A program made the position numbers and the translations under genes. A model generated the notes under the pieces. The model saw only the letters and a program-made list of their open reading frames with translations, made no database searches and was not told the origin of the DNA. From Serpula lacrymans var. lacrymans S7.9 (lineage: Eukaryota; Basidiomycota; Agaricomycetes; Boletales; Serpulaceae), in the NCBI RefSeq assembly GCF_000218685.1, contig NW_006763305.1:346111-410110 (forward strand): a DNA stretch of 64,000 nt, in the 5' to 3' direction. Shown here in pieces: positions 48,386 through 60,863 of the stretch. Every line of letters starts with the position of its first letter. The first letter of the stretch is position 1.

Positions 48386-51300
48386 CTACTTGCCCTTGAC
48401 GCCTCTATTGTTTAAAACCTCTGCTCGTAGAACCGGGGATTCATCAGCACCACGACGCGAGCGTTTTCCAGCCAACGGAGAATCCGGTAGACGGCTGTGG
48501 ACGGGAGGTTTTATGCTCGATTGATTAACCCGTAATGGACTATCGTCTTGAGTAAAAGGATACAGCGTCAATGAATGTTCGTTGCCACCGCTGCCGCTCA
48601 TCCGCGATGGAAGCAGCGCGCTTCCTATGTATTGAGAAAGTTGTGTAGACTTTGGAGGTGTATGGAATAATTCTGGAGCACGAGCAGACCACAGGCCAGT
48701 TTTGGGAGTGGAAAAGGGAGGGCCGAAATTTATTCCTCTTGATGGCGTCGATGTAGGGTCGTATGGAGATTCGTCGAGCTTGATATTGTCGAATGGACCT
48801 GGAGTTGTGTACACCCGAGCACTCTGGGAGGGAAACTGGGGCGTCACTGGTCCTTGCTTAGACGGCTCATCCCACGAAGATCCGGAAGAGAATCCAGCAG
48901 TGGCATTGTTATTCCGTGGCGGCGTCTTTGGAGGGCGGGATGGACCCCATGGAGTGGCGGGAGACATCTGAAAGCTACCTTGAAAAAAAGGAGGGTCATA
49001 TGCAGGATTATGAGTGAGCTTTTCATCTGTTGGGACGAAGGTTGGTTCTCGAGGTGACGGCAACCCCATCACTTCAACGCATGGGGGACAAAACCAAGGG
49101 TCTTCTTCTCTCCCCAGTTCTTTTACGTTCCTAATGCCAATGCACTGTAGGTGATACCAAGTATGGCACTGATCACATTGCACTAACTCTTCCCCATCGT
49201 TGCGACCATTGCAGACACAGTCTATACCGTCCTCATTCATATCAGCGTTTCTTCCGTTGCGACGAGGCTTCTTATATGCAAGAGATCGGAGAGATCGTTT
49301 CGATAGAAGCGCAATTCTGGCGTCAGCTGGGTCACCCGACAGAAGAGCGGTTTGTAGGGATTTTCCAGTTCTCTGTGGCAATAAAAGACGACCATGTTCT
49401 CCATCTCCCAACACCTTATCAGGGTTCTCAGATCGATGGAAGCCGAAGGCATCATCTTCGACATCATCGTCATCAGAATCCCTATCCAAGAACTTCCCAA
49501 TCCAATGAAGCCGCTCCTCCTGTTCGGCTTCGGTAAGATTAGTGCGCTGTTCTGCCCGTAGACGCCAAGGAAACTCTGAATCTGGCCAATTTGGTGCATC
49601 CGTGCTGTGATCGCCATCAATGTTCATGTCCATGGCGTTTGGAACTGAAGCAGATGTCGCATTTTTCTTTCTACGGCGAGTTCCCTTTCTTCTTGATGAG
49701 CTCGGGCTGGTCGATTCTTGGAAGTTTGCGATAGAGGTATCTAGTAGAACCCTCCCCCGCCCTTCTACATCAACAGGACGCAGCCTACTGGGACCACATG
49801 TCTGTGTAGAAGCAAGAAATGCTGCAAGTCTACTGCGCTTTTTGAGCTCCTTCTCACTGAGCTCAAGGCTAGCACCATTGGTCGCATCTTGATGAGCTTC
49901 CCCAGTCTCAGAAAAGGATGGATGTGGCCATTCTTCTGTCGGTCGCTACACACATGAAAGTCAGCATATTCGTGCATGGCAAACGGGAAAATATGACTCA
50001 CAAATCGATCAAAACTGCCAAACATTAGGCTTTGCTCGAAACTTTCGTCTGAGGTTTCTTGGAATAATTTCAATCTTCTCCCTCTATTTGGACTCACGGT
50101 GACACCGATTCCTGGTAATGCGTGACCTCGCTCTTCCAAATCTACATCTTCTATTTCGTCGAATCCTGTATCTGGTGTGGCGCGCTTGGCACGTTTGAAA
50201 TAGTCAGGCCGCCGCATTTCCGTTACTGGAGCAAGAATGACGTTGTCTTTTACTTCTACATTAATGCTCGATACACTCTCCCTCGAATTGGACGGGATAG
50301 GGGCAGTGAAGACATCGTGAACATGATCAAGAGAGAAAGATTGAGGAACAGTGTCGTAAATAGGCTGAGAAGCACCCTCGCTGGTGGTAAGATTGCTGGT
50401 CGAGGATAACGCACTCTGAGGATTAAAAGAAGGCTGAACGATCATCTTCGATGGAGGGTCGACCGTGTATCCGCCGTCAGAAATAGCTTGATGTGAGGGC
50501 GTGTCTTCACTGCTATGTCAGGATAAGGTAAGCTAGCAGTTATGATCAGTTCCAGCGTTAATCTAACACACTTTAAGGAAGGAGAATCTGAAGATCTGTA
50601 TAGTATAATGGTTATATGAGGTTCAACGCAGGTTAACTGTAAGTTTTGATTCATACCTGTTAAGCAGGGCAGAATGTCCTTTCGTCCTCGCCAACAATGG
50701 ACTAGGTGTCTTATGTTTCATATGATTTTGCAAGATTTAGTGCAAGCAAGCTCACCTAGAATCTGGTGTAACAACTTGTCTAGTGAATACGGAAGCACGA
50801 GGAATAAAGGAACCACTTCATAATCGAGCTCAAAACATTGAAATTTGAGAAAAATGGATGGGACATACTCATGATGTTGCAAAATTGCTGGGTCTAGTAA
50901 CTTTAAATGCTCGGGCTGCATTCTAGTGGGGTATGAGCTGGATATGCAGACTACCATTTGCAAAACGACTTACTCGTGAGACATGGCAAACTGTAGACGA
51001 GGGATGGTATGGACATAAGAGCCCATACTATTCGGGCTGAGGAAAATAGTAAGTTAGGACCGTACCAGGGCGAAATAGAGAAAGATAGAAGGGGAGTGGA
51101 AAGAACGATGTCGATGTCATGATGGCTCTTGTGTCAGGTGCAATCAGACACAGCTATCTCTGATTACCACCAGTATTAGCGCACATTAACTTTACCGGTA
51201 TTCCTCCGGAAGAATATGATAATAGAGCAAACGAGACTTGCCTTTGAGGAGTGGGAAGGTGTGAATATGGTAGAGAAAGAAATACTGAAGTGTCTCGATT

Positions 51301-51594
51301 AGAACGTGGAGTGGAACTGCAGTGAGAAGGTTCAGCGGGTACTGTGATACTGATAAGCGATAATTGAACAGACCTAGTTTCACTTTGCATGCTCGGTACG
51401 CTTCTACTCTTTTCGACAGGGCTACTGAAAGTAGCAATGTTGTCCTGGCTGTGCATGTCAGCATCTCGCTCATAATCTACCGAGGTAGCACTGTTATCGA
51501 AATGTGTCTGCGCTGATGAGGCTTTGTCTAAGGATCCAGAGATAAAATTGTCGCCCCTGGTCGATGTTGTTCCTTTTGGTTCTGGTTTGGACAT
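48386..51594 (-). CDS. PHD-finger protein
   Basis: The PHD finger is in the last exon: CVCNGRNDGEELVQCDQCHT, WYHLQCIGIRNVKELG, PWFCPPC (Cys4-His-Cys3 order). Such fingers read histone H3 tails, so a chromatin role is likely. Upstream are acidic and basic low-complexity regions (RDSDDDDVEDD; SSSRRKGTRRRKK); downstream is a long Pro/Ser tail. Exons read back through 50002-50511, small exons near 50560-50960 and one near 51000-51045. A further exon from the Met at 51594 can be joined only through a GC-AG intron (AG|GCAAGT near 51244), so the start may instead lie near 51030. Confidence 0.78.
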
Positions 51595-51928
51595 GATCGT
51601 ACCAGCCTGATTTTAAATAGTCGACAGGATGTCCTGGCTCGAGTTTTCCAAGTGGGCCAGGTGTATCTTGGCAAGGTGAGAATACGAGAGTGAAACAAAG
51701 CTAACCAGATTTTTCGCCACTGCTGTCTCAGAGTAAGGAACTTAGAATGAAGTTTCAGAGGATAAGCATTTTACTTGCCGTTCTCAGGAGGCATATGATT
51801 ACATAAGCGGGCGCCCACTATCGGCACTAGTCTGACTCGGATCAAGTTCTACAGTCAGTTGACTGCCACCAAGTACACCAGGGGGGGCAGTTATACAAAA
51901 AAAAAATAGCGATTTTATAATTTTATTT
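51595..51928. promoter_or_regulatory. Divergent intergenic region between PHD and TRDMT1 genes
   Basis: 334 bp with a poly-A tract near 51897-51907. No specific site recognised. Confidence 0.35.
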
Positions 51929-53393
51929 ATGTCGGTGCGAGCTCTCGAATTTTACAGTGGAATAGGTGCGTAGTACACCTTTCAAAGCTCACCATACGAC
52001 TAACATAACAAATAGGTGGTCTACATTTGGCTCTCAGTCGCAGTCTTAGATCAGGTTCGGTCATCCAAGCATTTGATTGGGATCAGACAGCCTGCAAGGT
52101 CTATGCAGAGAATTACGGCTTTAAGCTAATATCTAAGGTCGCTGTTACCCATTTTACCGAAAGAAATCGTCGACAAATATCTACAATCTACTAAAATACC
52201 ACATTACTGCTCTTTAGGTGGACATCTCATCTCTTTCGGCTCTTGACCTGGCCTCCTATCGCGCAGATATCTGGTTGTTATCTCCATCCTGCCAACCCTA
52301 TACCGTGTTGAATCCATCCCGTAAAGGCGCCTCAGATCCCCGAGCTGCATCATTCCTCCATCTCATTGAGGATGTACTTCCCGAGCTCGCACGTCAATAC
52401 AGCCGCCCCCGTTATATCCTCATTGAGAATGTTGCAGGCTTTGAGGTACCAGTAACTTATTATTGGTCTATATTACACCATAGCCTAAATAGCTTTGCGA
52501 AAGATGTCTTCTACCAGACAGACCCTGTTGTCTACATTGAAGGAAATCGGATATTTCGTCGTGGAGCTGCTGCTGACGCCTCTGCAATTTGGCATCCCGA
52601 ATTCTCGACTTCGATACTATCTTTTAGCCAGACTAATACCTTTCGAGTCTGTCTCTCTCCAGGATTCCGATTGTGGTGATATTTGGAGACACATACCAGG
52701 TCAAGGTTGTGATTGGACGGATCCTAGGTCAATTAACACAGCAGGGGATGATTTTCCGGTACAAGAGCTTAGAGAGTACTTGGATGCCGAGAACGACGTG
52801 AATATTCACAGCTATAAGGTGACTGACAGAGTTTTACAGAAATGGGGGCATTTATTCGATATAGTCCTACCGTCCTCAAGAAGAACTTGCTGTTTCACCA
52901 GAGGTAGATCAAGTTTTAGTCGAGCAGCGGAATCAACGACCTCAAGTCTTATTACAGGTTATACCCGGCTTGTCGAACGAAGTGGCTCGATCCTACAAGC
53001 AAACGATGATCTAAATGTTAGCCAATAATTATTCTGAAGATTTTGCTTTTTCTAACGTCTATAACCAGACAACTGCCGTATTTGATGAATTTCGGTTGAA
53101 ACACTCGCAGGGGATTGAAGGAGCTGTTCGCATACTGGATCAATTGGGCCTTCGGTACTTCACACCTGATGAACTATTACGCCTTTTCCATTTTGAGTCA
53201 CGTCATTACCCTTCAAATTCACTCATTTGGCCCGATAATATAACGCTGAAAACAAAGTACAAGTTAATTGGTAATAGCGTGAATGTTGAGGTTTGCGGTT
53301 TTCACCGAATGTATGGTTACCGTCGAAAGCTAACCACCAATTATCTTCGTTCAGGTTGTGACGCGTCTCATCGACTACCTCCTTGAAAAATAA
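51929..53393 (+). CDS. TRDMT1: DNMT2-type tRNA (cytosine-38-C5) methyltransferase, apparent frameshift
   Basis: Exons 51929-51965, 52016-52137, 52218-52445, from 52504 onward, and a last exon from about 53355. Motif I is FYSGIGGLHLALSRS, motif IV is SPSCQPYT (catalytic Cys kept; the usual PPCQ is PSCQ), motif VI is IENVAGFE, motif VIII region FGIPNSRLRYYLLAR, and the DNMT2-specific RRTCCFTRGYT. The C-terminal LRYFTPDELLRL and YKLIGNSVNVEV are typical. It methylates C38 of tRNA-Asp in characterised relatives. After NDDLN the frame meets TAA; one extra A near 53012-53014 would explain this, because the next frame continues with EDFAFSN. This may be a pseudogene, an assembly error or an unseen splice. 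Confidence 0.82.
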
Positions 53394-53802
53394 GAGCTTA
53401 AATATCCTACCAACTCCACCGTAAACAGTACGCTGGGTAGCTTCGCAAATATGTCTCAAGGTACGGTTTATCATTGGTGTACAGAAGATCTACACGCTTC
53501 GGACTAGGTCTAGCATACTACTTCTGTTTGTTTTAAACCTCTATTGACGGTGATCGAAGGTTTCAATTGTTTCTGTAGTATGGATGGCGCGATTCTCCCA
53601 CAACAGGTAAAACCTTTATCATATTTTGAAGGGAGCTGCACTGGTAAGTGGACGGTTGAAGTACAACAAGCAAGTATCGGCTAACTAAGTATCCGAAAAC
53701 CGGTCCTAGTCTCCCACATCCGAGCCAGCGGAGTGCTGGATAGCGATCATTTACTATTGACGCTAACGATACGCCCAGTAAGGTTTAGTCATTCGAGTCA
53801 AC
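53394..53802. other. Intergenic
   Basis: Promoter region of the thiolase gene; nothing else recognised. Confidence 0.4.
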
Positions 53803-55772
53803 ATGAAGGTAAAAGGACAGAGATCTTTTATCATTGGGTGCGGTTGTACCGCTTTCATTAAGGCAAGAATCATTTATAACTCGTTACAAATGAGCGGCAT
53901 GATGATTCTCAATTTACAGCCCAGAGGACTAAGAACTACAGAAGACGTAAGTTCATCTTGATAGGTATAAGAGCTTTTAATGAAATACGGGTAAAGATGG
54001 GCCTCGAAGCGGGAACAAAGGCACTTCTTGATGCTGGTGAGTACCAAGCATATAACTTGCTTAGATCTGAGGGTCATGCTCTCGGACCTGTTAGGCCTCA
54101 CATACGATGCTATTGAGACTGCGTTCGTTGGATTTTGCTACGGAGATTCAACGAGCGGCCAGGTTTGCTTCCTCCCACTCATGGAACAATCCAAATTCTG
54201 ATTTGGCCTAGAGGGCACTGTACAATCTTGGTATGACGGGTATCCCAATAACCAATGTGAACAATAATTGCTCTACCGGAAGTACGGCATTATATCAGGC
54301 TAATAACCTAGTAAAATCTGGTCTGGTGGATTGTGCTTTGGCTCTAGGATTTGAACGCATGTCACCTGGGAGTCTTGGCACAAATTTCCCAGATAGGCCC
54401 TCGCCTATAGCGCTTTTTAATGAGAGGACAAAAGAACTCGAGGCCTCAATGACTGCTGGATCCAACTTTGGACCAGGAGCTCCGAGGATGTTCGCGAACG
54501 CTGGGCAAGAGTACTTTGAAAAGTACGGGGGAAGTATAGAGCATCTCGCCTCGATAGGTCAGTGAATCATTTTTCGATCAGATTATTTTCGTTGACCGCG
54601 TTATATCATCAGCATCAAAGAATCACAAACACTCCGTGAATAACCCTTACTCTCAATTCCGAAATGGGTGGACCAAGGAACAAGTTCTCCAGGCTCCCAA
54701 AATAAACAATCAGCTCACGAAGTTTATGTGTAGCCCGACCTCTGTGAGCCCTTTTTTCCTTGTCATCTATATCATCTTTACAATATATGTGCAAGGATGG
54801 AGCAGCTTGTTGCATTGTAGCATCTGAAGATTTCGTACATGCTCACGGGCTCGAAAACCAAGCAATCGAGATTGTAGCTCAAGCATTGGAAACCGACCAG
54901 CCATTAGCATTTGACGGGCGCAGCGCCATGGAAGTGGTTGGATATGGGATGACGAAGAGGTGTGCAGACAAGGTTTTTGAACAGGCTGGTTTCCGTGAAG
55001 GCGAGGGGAGAGACCAGGTAGGCGTAATCGAACTCCACGACTGTTTTGCTTCAAACGAGGTGAGCACCGATAATATTAACTTATCTTGTTGGCCTAACCA
55101 CCAAAAGCTCATTACATATGCCGCTTTGGGAATTTGTATGCCCGATGAAGCCCATAAGCTAGTAGAAAGGGGTGATAACACGGTAAGAGATGTCTTTTCG
55201 ATATTATGTATTATGCTGAGCAGTTCGCCACTCAGTATGGCGGGAAGTATGTGGTGAATCCGAGCGGCGGTCTTGAAGCCAAGGGCCACCCCCTCGGCGC
55301 AACTGGGTTAGGCATGCATTTCTATATCACTAGTATGTCAATTTGATTTCCACTCAGGTATTTTTATTGAATCATCTCACCATTAGTGCAGCTACGGGAT
55401 TGTAAGTTCAACACGAGATTTTGTTACTTACTGATGTCACAACTACCAACTATAACAGGGGCTGGTCCGATGCAGGCGCCAGCATTATTCGAAGGCGCAG
55501 ATAAACGTGGAAAGTATGGTCTGATCCATAACATTGGCATCGGAGGAGCTGCGGTCATTAGTCTTCTTCGCCGCCCCGAGTTCTATAAGCCTGGCGGTGA
55601 AGATGGGCGAATCAGGTATAGTGTTTGTGCAGATCATTTTCTCGGAGGCTCATGTCATGGCAGACTGGGATATAATCACGCATATGAATGTCGATCAGTC
55701 ACTCACGCTGACGTCTACAAGGTGAAATCCAAAAAGTCGTCAGCTTACGTACTCGAACACGCTAAGCTGTAG
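53803..55772 (+). CDS. Peroxisomal SCP-x-type thiolase
   Basis: 3-oxoacyl-CoA thiolase related to the thiolase half of sterol carrier protein x. [20 protein letters not shown] at the start; active-site Cys in [58 protein letters not shown] with catalytic His; [20 protein letters not shown]. It ends EHAKL, a peroxisomal targeting signal type 1 variant (AKL). No SCP2 sterol-binding domain is attached. About nine introns; the first (53863-53919) uses a GC donor, AAG|GCAAGA. The last intron (within about 55617-55664) is needed to reach the conserved LGYNHAYE tail. It acts in peroxisomal beta-oxidation of branched or long acyl chains. Confidence 0.9.
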
Positions 55773-56177
55773 AGTCTACATGGAATGATGAGCTGGATAC
55801 TTATTGGAAGCAATATTTTCTGACGATCGTGGACGTATTTTATGCTGTCATTGTTTTCCATTCTTGTCGCATGTACGATATTAGTTGAATTACGAATAAG
55901 TAATGTACCATAGCTTTGAAGTAGCTGCAGTATCTTTCGTCGATTGGTCTGCTTAAGCTTAAGCTTAAGGAAACTACGTATACGTTTGTAGTGGGTCTCA
56001 GCTGAACTCAAACACGTGATGCAATTTTATCATTTACATTGACTTGGATTCTCAATTTCTTTCACATTCACGAGTCTATTGACTGTTATTCACATTCTGT
56101 CAGTTTCTTGTTGCAATCTTGCCGCTCGCGTTTGGTGGTTTATTTCCTTCTAATTTTCCTACAGTGAGTTTTTGAAA
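55773..56177. other. Intergenic
   Basis: Nothing recognised apart from an AAGCTTAAGCTTAAGC repeat near 55953. Confidence 0.4.
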
Positions 56178-57115
56178 ATGCGGCAACTTGTCTCGTACGA
56201 CGATATCTCCCTACCACAAGCAGCAGGTCAAAGCACAGCACCAGAACATTCCGGGCAGCCTCCTCAGAAGAAACGCAAGAAATCAAACCAAAGGTCACGG
56301 CGTAATCAGCAAGTCAGGCACTGGGATGACCCAGATCGTTCAGGAGACAAAACCATCTCGGAGGAGGGAGCTGCAGATATTGATGAGGATGGAGAAGACG
56401 AAAGCCGCGAGCTCACTCACGATGAAGTCTGGGATGACTCTGCATTGATAGATGCGTGGAATTCCGCAACTGCAGAGTACGAGGTATGTACGAGCTATTT
56501 CACCGCCGTAATTGACTTATTCATTGTAGTTCACAAGGAATATCATGGTCCTACTAAGGACTGGAAAAACCAGTCCGTCAAGAAATCACCTCTGTAAGTA
56601 CAGCCCCTCTCTAATTTTCCTCCCACCGTCAACTCATGTACGTTGAGATGGTTCAACGTTCCTATAACAAGGTCGTCCCATAACGCTGCCTCAGCAGTCG
56701 ATATATCTCAGGATGACCTCTCAATGGAGGACGATTCTAAACCAATTGATTTCGAATCGTTTGTGCCCACTCATGATCCGTCTTTAGCTCTTCCAGAACT
56801 ACCCGATCCACCACCTGTATCAGAACCAAATTACTTGATGTCAAGCACGTATAATCCTTTAGAGGTTGACCAAGATGAGGCTTTCAGTCGTGCTTTGAAT
56901 GCAATGTATTGGGGTGGATATTGGACAGCGGTGTACCATGTAAGTAATCAAAGAGCAGATTTGATTCAATTCTCATCCGTCTTGCGCAGTGCCAGAAACG
57001 GTCTCGCCAGGGGCAAAACATAGCGAATACAAACGATGAGCAGAATCACGTTGAAGATGAAGATTCAGGTTTGGAGCCTGAAGATGATGTTAATCTTGTG
57101 CCAACACAACGTTGA
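56178..57115 (+). CDS. SMN1: Survival motor neuron (SMN) orthologue, Tudor-less
   Basis: Core of the SMN complex that loads Sm proteins onto snRNAs. N-terminal Gemin2-binding helix: DEVWDDSALIDAWNSATAEY. C-terminal oligomerisation YG-box: EAFSRALNAMYWGGYWTAVY (the YxxGYxxxxY pattern). A basic PPQKKRKKSNQRSRRN patch precedes the first helix. No Tudor domain lies between them, as in the fission-yeast protein. Four exons; intron boundaries such as CCT CT|A TGG keep the frame. The gene is intact, and Prp16 in this window acts in the same pathway of spliceosome function. Confidence 0.87.
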
Positions 57116-57718
57116 TGATCTCTTCCCGAGTCGCCCTGCGTACGTCGAGAGTGTGTGAAATATGTAGTACATATGGTCAATTTTAGCTCGGTAGACGAGG
57201 GTAGCTCCGCATGCAGCACTAGGTATACTATGAAAAGTAATCACAGAGCAATCTCGATATCTAATCTTGCCAAATATGAATAGATGTCTGGCGATATGTG
57301 TTGGTATCGTGCCAGTCGTTGTTTTGCAAGCGCCCGCGACCTCTCAGCTTGTTGATCCTTTTCACGTTCCTGTCACGTACGCAATTGCAGTCTAATGCGT
57401 CTGCGGGTGCTGCTCAATCCTTCTGCTGGTCTACAAGACCTATCCTTCTCGCGCATCTGTGTGAACATTGTCGCTATTATTGCTCGAGTCTTGTTTGCGT
57501 ATTCAAGGGCTTGCTGTGCGCTCGTTCTCGGTCTCCAATGCCTCGGATATCTGTAGATGAAGCCATTCAAAATCATTTGCACGAAGGATCTGAGCTGCAA
57601 CGAAAGACATGTGCGGCAGAAGGTCTCCCTCACGACGTGGAGTTTCCAAGTTGAGTGGTCACTAAACAAAAATGTGCTATTATTCGTGCAGGGTAAGATC
57701 AATTTAGAATCGGTGCAG
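57116..57718. other. Intergenic
   Basis: No gene recognised; short ORFs only. Confidence 0.4.
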
Positions 57719-58289
57719 TTACATCACCGACTCGTGCTGTAGTAGAAGCTCGACAACGCTGGTGTGGCCATTATAGGCTGCCCACAAGAGTGCTGTCCAA
57801 CCTCCTACAGTTTTCAAGTTGACATTCACATTCCCTGGCCAGTAAGAGTTAAACGATGCTGGTGTGGCCATCCCACGCCGCTCAAGGGAGTGCTGACCAG
57901 TCATCTCCACTTGCCGAGCTGACGTCCACATCATCCCTTGCCAGCAAGAGTTCAACGATGCTCGTGTGACTTTTTGAGGCTGCTCGGGGAGAGTGCTGAC
58001 CATGCCTTCCTTTTGCATCAGCGGTTGATGGCGATGACATCGTTTGGATGCAGACCCTGGTCAGTTCTGCGTGTAAGTTTGGGAAGGGCCATTTCGTATA
58101 TCTGTCAAAATATTGCGGCGCAGTGTAATCTGAAAGTGATGAGTGGAGATACTTCAACTATAAGTCAGACTCACGGATCAAGCGGAACTCATCCTTCTCG
58201 TTAACCGTAACTATACCGGCACATACACCCACAATAATCGTTTGATCATTCAAATCGTCATCAGTAACTTCCATTACAATGAAGTACCC
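57719..58289 (-). pseudogene. Remnant of a NACHT-ankyrin (STAND) gene, C-terminal part
   Basis: On the minus strand: DDDLNDQTIIVGVCAGIVTV then, after an intron, DYTAPQYFDRYTKWPFPNLH (the segment that follows the NACHT in these proteins), then two or three ankyrin units in shifting frames: SIVELLLARDDVDVSS and GWTALLWAAYNGHTSVVELL. NACHT and Walker motifs are absent. It is a decayed relative of the gene at 60864-63125. STAND proteins of this kind act in non-self recognition in fungi, but this copy is broken. Confidence 0.7.
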
Positions 58290-58299
58290 TACTCGAATA

Positions 58300-58581
58300 T
58301 TAGCAGCATTCTGAAGCTCGGTCTGACAAGGAACTCACACGGGCCACCATGACTTCAAAACTTTGCTGGACATATTTGCGGTGTAAAAAGTATGACCTTA
58401 TCATTTTTCCAGGATTCCGCAAGTTCTTCAGTTCGTCAACATTTTGCTTAGAACCAGCCAGTCTGGTTGGAAGTTGCTGTAAGAATACTGAGTAAGAGGC
58501 GCTTGAAACCGTAGTTACTATGAGGGATTCAAGCTGAAAGTACTGCAAGCTAGTTAGATTTTCGTTGGTAGAGTTTGCCAT
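58300..58581 (-). CDS. Small ORF of unknown function upstream of the STAND remnant
   Basis: From a Met at 58581: NSTNENLTSLQYFQLESLIV then SKQNVDELKNLRNPGKMIRS and SFEVMVARV. The frame can be read almost directly into the STAND remnant. No family recognised; it may be a fusion product or an unrelated small gene. Confidence 0.3.
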   Translation of the reverse strand: MANSTNENLTSLQYFQLESLIVTTVSSASYSVFLQQLPTRLAGSKQNVDELKNLRNPGKMIRSYFLHRKYVQQSFEVMVARVSSLSDRASECC

Positions 58582-58913
58582 CCTGAAGTCTGAAAGGGAG
58601 GTAATTCGAAGATAAGTATTACGTTTGAGATCTGAATGTGAAAAGCCGACCTGTCTTAGACAGCAAGTAATGATCACTGCTATCCACGAGTGCAGTGAGT
58701 AGTTTATATGTACATATTCTACAGGAAAAAGCCTGTCACCTGTCAGACACACATGCCAATCAAGTCCTTTTGTGTCACAATAGTCAAGTAATAATCACTG
58801 CGGCCAGGGCATCACGATAACCGGATTGACTCAGACAGGTCTGAATCTTGACTTAATGCAAGATCAACCTTTACTACTGTGGGTCCGTGTTTATGATTAT
58901 CTGATCCATTGAA

Positions 58914-60280
58914 TGGAACTAGATGCACTTTTGATGCTTACCCGTCACTTTTGGTGTTTGGTTCGTCTCCACCGGACGGTCCTGGTGGTCTTAGTCCAGG
59001 CGAATCGTGGTGGTGCAAGCATTATCGATGGTTGAAGGACAATGGGTATCTGCTTTGTGGTTGATATGCCCCAGATTGGCGTCCTTCATGGCATGGCACC
59101 AAGAAGATATGGTTGGAGTGTGAAGATAGCCGAAGTCCCATCGCATGTGGTAGTGATCTTGTGTGTCGCTTCAACTAACATTGGGACAATTTGCAGGTAA
59201 GCCATGTATTAGATGCTACTTGCCTATCCGATGGAGCATTCGTAAGCCTGAAGTTGCTGAACAAGTCACAATACCCCTACAAGATCGAAATAGGGCAGCT
59301 CTTTTCGACAGAACCACTTGTATCTGACCTTGCCAACCATTGCGCACCGATAGACGACGTGCTTAGTGTACCGGATGATCAGTATCAGGCCGTTGTCGTC
59401 ATGCCATTGTTACGGTCTTTCGACGATCCACAGTTCGATACCTATGGCGAAGTAATCGATTTTTTCCGCCAAATTTTCGTTGCAAGTTCGTGAATCACTT
59501 GAAAGACATATCCAAACCAGTCTTGTTTACTAGGGCCTACAATCTATGCAATAATGTCGCTCATCGGTACGCATCTCTCATCCGCTCATTACAGTCCATT
59601 ACTGGATTGTTAGCAGTGACTGTATGGGTCTGAATATTATGATGGATGCAACGTCTCTATTCATTGACCCGTACCACCCTCAAGATCTTGAAATGAAACG
59701 TGACTACACAGGCCGGGCTAGATATTACACTCGTACTCAACACACGCCGAAATACTTATTTATCGATTTTGGTTTATCGCGCCGCTATGGTTCCAATGAT
59801 GTTGCGCCTCTAGAAGATGCCATACATGGGGGTGACAAAACCGTTCCCGAGTTCCAGAAGTCAAGCTAACCTTGTAATCCATTTCCAACGGATATATATT
59901 ATCTAGGCAACATGATCAGGAATTCATTCTTGCTTGTGAGTATCATTTTTTTTTTTTGTGATTCCCAAAAGAGAGCTGTCACGCATTGTTCATTGTTCTT
60001 TTTTTTTTTCTCCCCTTATCAAGGCAAAAGACGGCTTTGACTTTATGGAACCGCTGGTGAAATACATGGTGCAAGATGACCCTGAGAAACGGCCTAACAT
60101 GAATGAAGTCATGGCCCATTTCGAGGAGATCGTCAAGCAGCTCAGCAGCTGGAAGCTGCGGTCACGCGTAGTTGATCCGCATGATGACAGTATTATGGGC
60201 TCTTATCATTGTGTCACCCATGGGGCTCGTCGGATCGGATTTGTTATCAGAAGGGTGTCACCAATACCAACACCTTGACA
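58914..60280 (+). CDS. Fungal protein kinase of the HRDC type, possible nonsense codon
   Basis: N-terminal extension with WWCKHYRWLKDNGYLLCG and YAPDWRPSWH, then the kinase domain: HVLDATCLSDGAFVSLKLLN (beta-3 Lys), LANHCAPIDDVLSVPDDQYQ, VVVMPLLRSFDDPQF, HRDCMGLNIMMDAT (catalytic loop across an intron at about 59572-59616), YLFIDFGLSRRYG (DFG), GGDKTVPEF, and PLVKYMVQDDPEKRPNM. It belongs to an expanded basidiomycete kinase family. In the N-terminal extension GGT TGA TAT (TGA at 59062-59064) interrupts the frame where relatives have Arg, suggesting CGA to TGA or an unrecognised intron. Its substrate is unknown. Confidence 0.7.
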
Positions 60281-60863
60281 CTATTGTAGTTTTAGGGACA
60301 TCGTTTTAAACACCTATTAGTGTTGGTTAATATATTATGGTGAATTCGTCATCTATCTTCATCTAATTCACGCCAGTCTTGATAATCATTCCAAGGAAGA
60401 GAAGTAGAAACTCGAAACACACACAAGTCCACCAACCGTATGAAAATGATACGTTGCGGCCCAAATAGTATTATTGTTACGGCGAGTCAATTATTGACCG
60501 TCGGATCTATGTTTTCGACACAGTAAAACTGAATGTCATGAAATTAGTCAACTAGTCCGGTGAAGGTGGGCTTTCGTGGGGGATACTGGGGGAATGGGAC
60601 TCTGATCGGTAGTGGGAACCGTCTAAAAATGAGAGCAGTGATTATTGAGGGAAGGTAAAGTCAGCCATATAAGAGAAGTACATTGCTTTTTAATCAGTGG
60701 TATTGAACATAATAAAGGTAGTGCAATATCTCTCCTATATATTGTCTGATGACCAACAATCGTCATGCCTATTGATGGTGTTCTATTCCAAGCTCTGTGC
60801 GTCCGCTTAAGGCGGTTTTCTCTTTCATCCATAGAGCTAAACCCCGAGCCCGCTGTATACTCT
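60281..60863. other. Intergenic
   Basis: Between the kinase stop and the STAND gene tail; nothing recognised. A minus-strand ORF at 60623-60832 has no family features. Confidence 0.4.

Noticed and set aside
51929..53393. A DNA methyltransferase that could cause the CpG decay
   Set aside because: The CFT motif and overall layout are DNMT2-type, which act on tRNA; a link to the CGA-to-TGA pattern is not supported.
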